Positions 54,760 through 62,056 of a stretch of DNA of 64,000 bases are shown one piece after another. Numbering within the stretch: the stretch's first letter is position 1; every line of letters starts with the position of its first letter. The translations under genes were made by a program, and so were the position numbers. The notes under the pieces are model-generated. The model worked only from the letters and a program-made list of their open reading frames with translations, searched no databases and was not told where the DNA came from. The stretch covers positions 62,001-126,000 of the forward strand of contig CALVCS010000003.1 in assembly GCA_944326035.1 (NCBI GenBank), written 5' to 3'. The stretch comes from an uncultured Alistipes sp. (lineage in GTDB: Bacteria; Bacteroidota; Bacteroidia; Bacteroidales; Rikenellaceae).

Positions 54760-55920
54760 TTAGCGGGTCAGATCGGCGATTTTGGTCTTCAGGGCCGCCC
54801 CGTAATAGTTGCGACCGACGATATGGCCTCCTTTGTCGATCAAAACGTTGGCAGGAACACCCTGTACCTGATAGCTGAGGACAGAGGCTCCGCTAAACCC
54901 GTTGGGTTCCAAAACGCTGATCCATGGAAGGCGTTGTTGGAGAACGGCATTGATCCAGTCGGCTTTGTTGTCGCCCACCGAGACCTGGTAGATCTCGAAG
55001 CCTTTCGGTGCGTATTGTTTGTACAGCTCTTTGTATTCGGCGTTGAGGACACCGCTGCGCGTATCGTTCGTGTTCCAGAAGTCGATCAGAATCACTTTCC
55101 CGCTCAGCGACGAGAGCAACTGTTGCTTATCATACATGTCGCGCAGGTCGATTTCCGGATAATCATGCGTTTGCGTCAGGGCCACGTCGTTGAGGCGATG
55201 GGCCAGTTCCAATGTTTTCCGTTGGTCCTCCACATCCCGCAGCAAGGCAACGACATGTCCCGATTCGGGATAGCGGGTCGACAGTGAATCGGCGACCAGG
55301 CGGTAATACATATAGTCGCTGTTGGTATTGAACAACGGTTCATCGTTCGGAAGGCGTTGATACAGCGCATATAAAGCAGCTAACGAGGTGGCGTTTTTGA
55401 CGATGAAGGCGATCTGTTCCCGTTTGAATTGCACATAGGCCTGGGTATAGGCCTGAAGCAAGGCTTTACGGCGTTCTTCGTATTGAGGCACTGGCTGGGT
55501 CTGGGCATATAGCTCTGACAACGAATCCATGGTGCTGATACCGTTTTGATAGAGGGTCGTAAACTCCTTGAGCAGTTTGCTGTCGGGCGATCCTTCGACG
55601 GTGTAGTTACGGGCTATGTCGCCCAGCGAGTTGACGGTGATGCGTTCGCCGGGGGAAACCAACAGCGGAATGGAAAAATCGGAACGGATCAGGTTGTAAA
55701 ACGTAGGGGTGGCGGAAGGAAGGTCGACCGTAAAGTGAAAGTCGCCTTTATCGTTGGTCACGACCGTGTCGACGACTTGACGGTCACGGGTGGTAATCTC
55801 TTCCAGTAACAAGGTGTCATTGCTCAGTCCGGTGAGGGTGCCTGAGATGTGGGCCCGTTTTTTCGGTCCGCAGCTCACCAACAGAACGGAGGCCATTAAG
55901 AGGATAAGGGTGTTTCTCAT
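54760..55920 (-). CDS. TlpA-like lipoprotein with DUF4369 and no CxxC motif
   Basis: The 386-residue protein has a lipoprotein signal (LLVSC) and an N-terminal DUF4369-like domain (AHISGTLTGLSNDTLLLEE). A helical middle follows, then a C-terminal thioredoxin-fold domain. The place of the WCxxC active site reads FWNTNDTRSG (281-290), so both redox cysteines are missing, while the cis-Pro segment VQGVPANVLID remains. The fold is therefore probably kept for binding, not thiol exchange. It is the first gene of the lpxH/thyA group; a -7 box lies upstream. Confidence 0.87.
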   Translation of the reverse strand: MRNTLILLMASVLLVSCGPKKRAHISGTLTGLSNDTLLLEEITTRDRQVVDTVVTNDKGDFHFTVDLPSATPTFYNLIRSDFSIPLLVSPGERITVNSLGDIARNYTVEGSPDSKLLKEFTTLYQNGISTMDSLSELYAQTQPVPQYEERRKALLQAYTQAYVQFKREQIAFIVKNATSLAALYALYQRLPNDEPLFNTNSDYMYYRLVADSLSTRYPESGHVVALLRDVEDQRKTLELAHRLNDVALTQTHDYPEIDLRDMYDKQQLLSSLSGKVILIDFWNTNDTRSGVLNAEYKELYKQYAPKGFEIYQVSVGDNKADWINAVLQQRLPWISVLEPNGFSGASVLSYQVQGVPANVLIDKGGHIVGRNYYGAALKTKIADLTR

Positions 55921-55946
55921 GCTGATGTTTGAGTTTCTTCAACGAA

Positions 55947-55954
55947 CAAAAATA
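55947..55954 (-). promoter_or_regulatory. -7 promoter box of the TlpA-like/lpxH/thyA group
   Basis: TATTTTTG on the minus strand (55954-55947) matches the consensus, ~27 bp before the ATG. No clear -33 box at the right distance. Confidence 0.6.
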
Positions 55955-56207
55955 CACAAATTTTTCAATATCCGTGTATGGCGGCGAGAGAATAATGCAG
56001 ATCGATAATCGGTTGTAGGAATGTTCGTTTGTATGGGGGCGGGGAAAGAACGAAAGGTTTTTGCGCTCCTTGGGTGGCTTTCGTGGGGATAATGGACGGG
56101 AAATGGAGGCCGGGATCGGTCTGTCGGGTTGTTGTCGGGCCGATTCAGACTCGGATGAATTATCTCGTAGATCGGACCAAAAACATATTTAACGGGGGTC
56201 ACTAACA

Positions 56208-56245
56208 AACAACAGACCGGAGCTTCCTCTCTCTGGTCTGTTGTT
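56208..56245 (-). terminator. Hairpin, possible terminator of the glycogen cluster
   Basis: AACAACAGACC 56208-56218 pairs perfectly with 56235-56245 around a 16-nt loop. On the minus strand it is followed by TGTTAG, a poor T tract, and lies 400 nt beyond the GH57 stop, so the call is tentative. Confidence 0.4.
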
Positions 56246-56318
56246 CGTTTTGGTTTGCAATCGCTGTTGAGGGAGTGGATGCCGCCGGTTTCAGGCTGCT
56301 TTCAGGTCTCTCCCCGCT

Positions 56319-56400
56319 GTTGGTACCCGGAGGGCGGTTTGTTGTGTTGGCACCTGGAGAGCGTCTTCTTGTGTTGGTTACCCGGAGAGCGCTTTCTTGT
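56319..56400 (+). repeat. 27/28-bp degenerate tandem repeat, three units
   Basis: Units start with GTTGG at 56319, 56346 and 56373; each carries an ACCCGGAGAGCG-like core and ends TTGT. A fourth partial copy starts at 56401. Confidence 0.8.
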
Positions 56401-56652
56401 GTCGGCACCCGGTGTGATGTCGTTACCCGGTGTGTTGTCGACCTCCTCAATGCTCCGGTGCCCCATGCTCCGGCTCCTCCATGCTTCGGCTCCGGAGCGG
56501 AGACCTTTCAATACTCTGGCCTCGGTGCTCTGTCTCCCCATTGCTCCGGCTCCCCTCATGCTTCGGCCCCCATGCCCGGCCCCCGGGGTGATGGTCCCTT
56601 GGGTGGCAGAGGGTTGGAATGCAGGTTTGCGCGACCCAGTCGTTGGACGCGT

Positions 56653-57897
56653 TTAGGCGGAAACGGTGGCCGGTTGCGGCTCGTGCTTTTGTTCCTCGGC
56701 CTGAAGCGCCAGCCGTTTGTCAACCTCCATCTTGAAGTCGCTCAACACGTTCATGTAGTTGATAAACGCATCGTAAGGCGAATCGTAGGGATTGAAATAG
56801 CTGTGAACATCCCCGTCCGAGAACCATTTCGTGGCCATGTAGTAGAAGTGGTCGGAAATCTGCATGAACTGCCATACGTGATTCATGTCGGGCGAGTTGA
56901 GTTGCAGGATTTTGTCCCGCATATCGTACAGTGAACGGAATGCTTCGTTTTGCAACTCATTCCCCAACCAAGCGGTTACGTCCCGTTCTTCATCAGCCCA
57001 CGAGGTGGCGTAGGGTACGTGCAGAACGGCCACGGGTTGCAGTTGGGCGGCGACTTCGCTCGGGGTGGCAAAACTCAGATCCCCTCCGGCCAGAATACCT
57101 CCCGGCAGGTATTTCATGAATTCGAAAATCCCCGTATCGGCTTTCTGGTGCTCCCCGAACGTTTCGTAGTCCATGAAGAGGTTGATCACTTCGCCCGGCA
57201 TGTCGGGGTCACGCAACCAACTGACGTATTTGTCGACGGTCAGCGGCCATTGAGACCAACTGCGGTCCGAAAAACGGAAGGCAATATCGTCGCTGAGTTT
57301 GAAGTTCCGCAACAACAGTTTGAGCTTTTGGTTGATGGCGTTGGCGTAGACGTAGTTGGGGCTTTTCCATCCCAACAGGTGTTTGGCGCCTTCGGCCAGC
57401 ATGGTGGTGAATCCCATCTCGGCGACATCGGCTCCGATCGAATCGGAGTAGATCAATTCGGTGTTGCGGAAGACTTTGGGCGTAAGACCGAACTCTTGCT
57501 GGATCGCTTGGCTGTGTTGGCGGACCTGGGTCACGAACTCGTCGTGATTGGCCAGGGAGGCCAGGGAGTGGGCATAGGTTTCGCCCAGAAATTCGACACA
57601 TCCCGTTGCGGCCAGAGCCCGGAAACTGTCGAGCACTTCAGGCGCATAGGCCCGGAATTGTTCGATCGCGATGCCGGACATGGAGAAACTGATTTTGAAC
57701 TTCCCGTCGAACTGTTGGATCAGTTTCAGCAGCAGGTCATTCATCGGCAGGTAACAACCGCGAGCGACCTTTTGGAGAATCGCTCGATTGGTCTGGTCGT
57801 CGAGATAATAGTGGTCTTTACCCATATTGAAAAAACGGTACTTCTTCAGTCGCAGTGGCTGATGTACCTGAAAGTATAGGCAAACGAGCTTTTTCAT
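56653..57897 (-). CDS. GH57 alpha-amylase/glucanotransferase-type enzyme
   Basis: The 414-residue protein (start 57897, MKKLVCLYFQVHQPLRLKKYRF; an ATG two codons upstream is also possible) matches GH57. Typical regions are HQP at the N terminus, FKISFSMSGIAIEQ, FLGETYAHSLASL, the ELIYSDSIGADVAEMGF segment and MDYETFGEH, which holds the acid/base Asp. GH57 enzymes cut or branch alpha-1,4-glucans. It is adjacent to a glycosyltransferase, a debranching enzyme and an alpha-glucan phosphorylase, so intracellular glycogen is the likely substrate. Confidence 0.9.
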   Translation of the reverse strand: MKKLVCLYFQVHQPLRLKKYRFFNMGKDHYYLDDQTNRAILQKVARGCYLPMNDLLLKLIQQFDGKFKISFSMSGIAIEQFRAYAPEVLDSFRALAATGCVEFLGETYAHSLASLANHDEFVTQVRQHSQAIQQEFGLTPKVFRNTELIYSDSIGADVAEMGFTTMLAEGAKHLLGWKSPNYVYANAINQKLKLLLRNFKLSDDIAFRFSDRSWSQWPLTVDKYVSWLRDPDMPGEVINLFMDYETFGEHQKADTGIFEFMKYLPGGILAGGDLSFATPSEVAAQLQPVAVLHVPYATSWADEERDVTAWLGNELQNEAFRSLYDMRDKILQLNSPDMNHVWQFMQISDHFYYMATKWFSDGDVHSYFNPYDSPYDAFINYMNVLSDFKMEVDKRLALQAEEQKHEPQPATVSA

Positions 57898-58094
57898 ATG
57901 CATCGATCTTTAACGGCTCGGCGGAATCCCCGAAGGAAATTTTTCGCCCGAGTAGGGTGGGTAAATACGGTTTATGTCATACCTCTGTGACCTTGGGGGT
58001 GCAGAGGCTCTTGTCTGCTGGATCCATAGAACGGAGGGTGGGTCAACCTCCGGATACTACGGGGGATCACCCGGCTGTTACGGGGTGATCCGAC

Positions 58095-59381
58095 TTAAAG
58101 AACCGACCGGTAGACGTTGGCGATTTCGGCGGCCGCGTCTTCCCATTTGAGGTTGGTGACCTCTTTGAGCCCTCGTTGGGAGGCCATTTTGGAGAGAACC
58201 GGGTAGGTGATCAGTCCATAAATGGCATCGGCTAAGGCGTCGACATCCCAATAGTCGACCTTGATGGCGTAGTCGAGGACCTCGGCTACCCCCGACTGTT
58301 TGGAGATGATGACCGGTACGTTCGACCGCATGGCTTCCAGGGGCGAGATCCCGAAAGGTTCCGATACGGAAGGCATTACGTATACATCGCTCAGGGCGAA
58401 CATCTTGCGTACATCATCTCCCCGCAGGAAACCGGTGAAATGGAAGTGATCGGCGATGCCCAATTTGGCGACACGGCGGATGATGTGGTGCATCATGTCG
58501 CCGCTGCCGGCCATCACGAAACGGACGTTCTTGACGCGTTTGAGCACCTTGGCGGCTGCTTCCACGAAATAGTCCGGTCCTTTCTGATAGGTGATACGGC
58601 CCAGGAAGGTGACGATCTTGTCCGGAACGTTGCGCTCTTCCTCCCGGGCATCATCCGATGCAAACCGTACGGCATTGTGCACCGTCACGACTTTCTGGGG
58701 CGGGATGCCATATTTTTCGATGATGATGTTGCGGGTGAGGTTGCTCACGGCGATCACGCGATCGGCCGCCTGCATCCCCGCCCGTTCGATATTGTAGACC
58801 TCCTGGTTGATATGTTCGCCGCTGCGGTCGAATTCGGTGGCGTGCATGTGGACCACTAACGGTTTGCCCGAAACCCGTTTGGCGGCAATGCCGGCGTAAT
58901 AGGTCAGCCAGTCGTGGGCATGGATGACGTCGAACTGGCCCGCCAGATCCCGAGCGACCTGGGCGGCAACCATCGCATATCGCGCCACCTCTTCCATCAG
59001 ATTGGCGCCGTATTTGCCGGAAAACGTATAGCGCTCTTTCCATAGATCGCCTTGGGTGTCGAAATGGCCGCTTTCACGCTGTTGGCGCGTATAGGTTTCG
59101 AACTCTTCGGGTCCGATGTAGGGGACCAGGTTCGAATTGATGTGGATAAAGGTCAGTTTCTCCCACAATTCGGAGTCGCCGGCATGACCGAAGGTGGTCT
59201 CCACATCGCTGGCATTGACGATGCGGACGAAACTCTGGTCTTCGTCGCCGTAGGCTTTGGGCATCACGAAAATCACCGAAACGTCATTTTGGGCCAATCC
59301 GCGCGTCATGCCGTAACAGGCGGTGCCCAAACCGCCGGCAATGTGTGGCGGAAATTCCCATCCGAACATCAATACTCTCAT
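58095..59381 (-). CDS. Glycosyltransferase, glycogen-synthase-like (GT4/GT5 fold)
   Basis: The 428-residue protein opens with MRVLMFGWEFPPHIAGGLGTACYG, typical of glycogen synthase-like GT-B transferases. It continues with HAHDWLTYYAGI, VVHMHATEFDRSG, ITYQKGPDYFVEAAAKVLK and EPFGISPLEAMRSNVPVI, the nucleotide-sugar site with the conserved Glu. In Bacteroidota this gene sits between a GH57 enzyme and a debranching enzyme, as here, and probably elongates glycogen from a nucleotide glucose. Its ATG overlaps the stop of the debranching gene (ATGA), indicating translational coupling. Confidence 0.88.
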   Translation of the reverse strand: MRVLMFGWEFPPHIAGGLGTACYGMTRGLAQNDVSVIFVMPKAYGDEDQSFVRIVNASDVETTFGHAGDSELWEKLTFIHINSNLVPYIGPEEFETYTRQQRESGHFDTQGDLWKERYTFSGKYGANLMEEVARYAMVAAQVARDLAGQFDVIHAHDWLTYYAGIAAKRVSGKPLVVHMHATEFDRSGEHINQEVYNIERAGMQAADRVIAVSNLTRNIIIEKYGIPPQKVVTVHNAVRFASDDAREEERNVPDKIVTFLGRITYQKGPDYFVEAAAKVLKRVKNVRFVMAGSGDMMHHIIRRVAKLGIADHFHFTGFLRGDDVRKMFALSDVYVMPSVSEPFGISPLEAMRSNVPVIISKQSGVAEVLDYAIKVDYWDVDALADAIYGLITYPVLSKMASQRGLKEVTNLKWEDAAAEIANVYRSVL

Positions 59382-61492
59382 TTCTTATTTTTCTTATTGC
59401 GTTTTTGCTTTTTTTCCGGTTTGGCGGATTTGGTCGCCGATTTCGCTTCGGCCGACGTGGCGGAAGAATGTTTCTGGGTCGCAGAGGACTTGGTGGCTGG
59501 GGTCGCCGGGGTGGCAGCAGTCGCTGGACCCGTCGCCGGAGTATCGGTCGGGGCGGCCGCCTCTTTTTCGTAGGTGTCGATCATCTCCTGGATCCGCAAA
59601 ATGGCCCCTACGCTCCAAGCCTGAGAGATGGCGCCGCGTTGTTCGTGGGGAGGATCTCCGTCGTAGATCTCCGGAATCGAAGCCAAGCCATACGAGCTGA
59701 TGTCTTCGTAGAATTGGGAGATGATCTCCTTGGCGTCGGGCAGGAAGCTCTTGCCGGCGATATCGAAACAAGCTCTGACGTAGTGTTCCAACAACCACGG
59801 CCAAACGGTTCCCTGATGGTAGGCCAGGTCGCGGGTGGTTTGATCGCCTTCGCAACGGCCTTTATAGAGCGGATTGCGGGGCGAAAGCGTACGTAAGCCT
59901 TTGGGCGTGAGCAGATGGCGGCGAACCGTGCTGATCACGAAGAGCTTTTGCGTGTCGTTCAGCATGGAGTAGGGCAGGCTGCAGGCGATGATTTGATTGG
60001 GACGGATCAAGATATTCTGTCCGTGATCGTCGACGTAGTCGGCCAGGAACTCTTTGGCATCGTACCAAAACAGGGAGAGGAACGATTGTTTGATGCGTTC
60101 CGGGGCATCGGCCCATGCGTCGGCAAAGGCCTGATCGCCCCCCTGACGGGCCAGCTCCAAGGTGTAGCAGACGGCGTTATACCACAGGGCATTGATTTCG
60201 ACCTGATAACCGTCTCGTCCCGTGACGGGGTGCCCGTCCACCACCGCGTCCATCCAGGTCATGGCCAGGTGGGGATTGGAAGCCCACACCAGCATATTGT
60301 CGTGCACGCTGATGTGTTCGCCGATGCCCCGACGATAGGCAGTCAGGATCGCTTTCATGGGCTGACCGTATTTCTGCCAGATGGCTTGCGGGCCTCCGAT
60401 ATAGGGCTCGAGGGCCTGAAGGGTCCAGAAAAACCAGAGTGGAGAGTCGACCGAGTTGTACGCGGTGCCCATATTGGGAAAGAGCCCGTCATGCATTTCG
60501 CGGATCATGGTATCGATCACCTCCTGGCAGGTTTTGACGTCGCCCTGAGTGAGGGTGATGCCGGGCAGGGCGATGAAGGTATCGCGGCCCCAACGGCCGA
60601 ACCAGGGATATCCGGCGACCACTTCGGTCTTGTCGCCCTGGCGGGCGATAAACTGACGGGCCGAATGGCGCAGGCAGGACAAAAAGTCGATTTTATGGCT
60701 ACGACGGCTCAGCTCTTCGTCGAAATCGGCGGCGAGGGTGGCCGGATCGATCTGTTCGGTCGATCCCGAGAAGATAACGCTCTGTCCCGTGGCGATGCGA
60801 CATTCGAAATAGCCGGGGGTCAGCAGATCTTCGTGACCGGGGTATCCGCGGCGGATCTCTTCGGCGTATTCGAAGTTGTAGTACCAGTCGGGTGCGGCGA
60901 TGAAATCGGCGGGGGTATTCATCTGCATATGCAGGTAGGGGAACCCTTCGTACAACCGATTTTTGACTCCTCCCGGAATCGGATAACTATGTCCGTCGGC
61001 GTACATGTTGGCTTTTCCCACCGTATGGCTGTTCCGGAAGGCCAGGAAGGGTCGCAGACGTAACCACGTATCGCTGCGGGCCTCCAACAACGTGTAGCGG
61101 ATGAGCAGTTGGGTTCGTGCATGAATCCACAGCAGCTCTTTTTTAAGGACGACACCGCCGACGCGGTAGATCAGCGTAGGGGTCGGGGTGTAGAGAAAAT
61201 CGGTGATGTATTTGTGGCCCCGGGGTTCGTAGACACCGGGATAACGGTGAATCGCCAGGTTGAAGGATTGGGCGTGTTGAACGACCGTTTCGTCCACCGA
61301 GGAGAGCAGAACGTAGTTATTCGCGTCGTCTTCACGGATGGGGCATACGATCAGTCCGTGGTATTTACGGGTGTTGCAGCAAACCATCGTGGTGCTCATA
61401 TATCCTCCGGCCCGGTTGGTACTCAGCATTTCGCGCTGCAGGGAGTACTCCAGGTTGCTCAGTTCGTTCTTGTCGAAATGAATGACGGCCAT
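59378..61492 (-). CDS. Amylo-alpha-1,6-glucosidase (glycogen debranching enzyme)
   Basis: The 704-residue protein has an N-terminal GDE_N-type domain (RAGGYMSTTMVCCNTRKYHGLIV) and a C-terminal (alpha/alpha)6 domain. The latter includes GYPWFGRWGRDTFIALPGITL, NMGTAYNSVDSPLWFFW, EINALWYNAV and AYHQGTVWPWLLE, the usual catalytic-domain motifs. It removes 1,6-linked glucose at glycogen branches. The last ~60 residues are a low-complexity tail of Ala, Thr, Pro, then Lys, ending KKQKRNKKNKK, beyond the normal family end. It is followed by the glycosyltransferase gene with a 4-bp overlap. Confidence 0.92.
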   Translation of the reverse strand: MAVIHFDKNELSNLEYSLQREMLSTNRAGGYMSTTMVCCNTRKYHGLIVCPIREDDANNYVLLSSVDETVVQHAQSFNLAIHRYPGVYEPRGHKYITDFLYTPTPTLIYRVGGVVLKKELLWIHARTQLLIRYTLLEARSDTWLRLRPFLAFRNSHTVGKANMYADGHSYPIPGGVKNRLYEGFPYLHMQMNTPADFIAAPDWYYNFEYAEEIRRGYPGHEDLLTPGYFECRIATGQSVIFSGSTEQIDPATLAADFDEELSRRSHKIDFLSCLRHSARQFIARQGDKTEVVAGYPWFGRWGRDTFIALPGITLTQGDVKTCQEVIDTMIREMHDGLFPNMGTAYNSVDSPLWFFWTLQALEPYIGGPQAIWQKYGQPMKAILTAYRRGIGEHISVHDNMLVWASNPHLAMTWMDAVVDGHPVTGRDGYQVEINALWYNAVCYTLELARQGGDQAFADAWADAPERIKQSFLSLFWYDAKEFLADYVDDHGQNILIRPNQIIACSLPYSMLNDTQKLFVISTVRRHLLTPKGLRTLSPRNPLYKGRCEGDQTTRDLAYHQGTVWPWLLEHYVRACFDIAGKSFLPDAKEIISQFYEDISSYGLASIPEIYDGDPPHEQRGAISQAWSVGAILRIQEMIDTYEKEAAAPTDTPATGPATAATPATPATKSSATQKHSSATSAEAKSATKSAKPEKKQKRNKKNKK

Positions 61493-61772
61493 AAGACTCT
61501 TAGATTATATCGTACCCGTAAATTTAATGAAATTTTGTGGGGATTTCAAATAGAAAAGCCGCTTAATTTTTCGAACGGAAAAGAGAACGCTTTTGGTAAA
61601 CGGTTGGCAGGGTGTGCGTTGACAAGAATCGGATGGCGTCTTTGGAGTGGCCAAGGTGACGCCGCTTGTCACGCTGACGTTACATCGTATTTTCTGGTAA
61701 ATTTTAATTGGTTGTTTGACAGGAGGTTGCTCTTGATGGTGGGGAAAGGGGGCAGTTGGTTATGTTTTCGTT

Positions 61773-61812
61773 AAAAAAAAGGTCGGATGCCGATTTTTCG
61801 GCATCCGACCTT
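61773..61812 (-). terminator. Terminator after the phosphorylase gene
   Basis: A 15-bp stem, AAGGTCGGATGCCGA with its complement around a short T-rich loop, is followed on the minus strand by a run of eight T residues. Confidence 0.92.
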
Positions 61813-61890
61813 AGAGAGTGTCTGTCGTTCGAACCGTTCGAGCACGGTTTTGCGGCCTGCTGCGGTTCGCCCAATTCATTAGCTATTTTT

Positions 61891-61956
61891 GCGCCCCTCG
61901 TGCGCCCCTCGTGCATCCCTTGTGCGTCCCTTGTGCGTCCCTTGTGCGTCCTTCGA
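61891..61956 (+). repeat. 11-bp degenerate tandem repeat, six units
   Basis: GCGCCCCTCGT (61891, 61902), GCATCCCTTGT (61913), GCGTCCCTTGT (61924, 61935) and GCGTCCTTCGA (61946) run head to tail. Confidence 0.9.
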
Positions 61957-62056
61957 CTCGCGGAGGAGCGGCTCGTAAATCCTGTGAGCCGCACCGCGCG
62001 AAAGCGTTACGAAAGGAAACAGCCGCCGGCAAAAGAGGGTGTCGTCCAATCGGCCC

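Larger units (their letters stand above)
55955..56652. other. Gene-free spacer with repeats before the GH57 gene end
   Basis: About 700 bp. It contains a hairpin at 56208-56245 and a 27-28-bp repeat array at 56319-56400, followed by GCTCCGG-type motifs. Open frames across it have no recognisable content. Confidence 0.5.
61493..62056. other. Spacer between phosphorylase and debranching genes
   Basis: About 560 bp. It holds a minus-strand terminator at 61773-61812 and an 11-bp repeat array at 61891-61956. No consensus promoter for the debranching gene was found; TAAATTTA is the nearest -7-like sequence. Confidence 0.5.
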
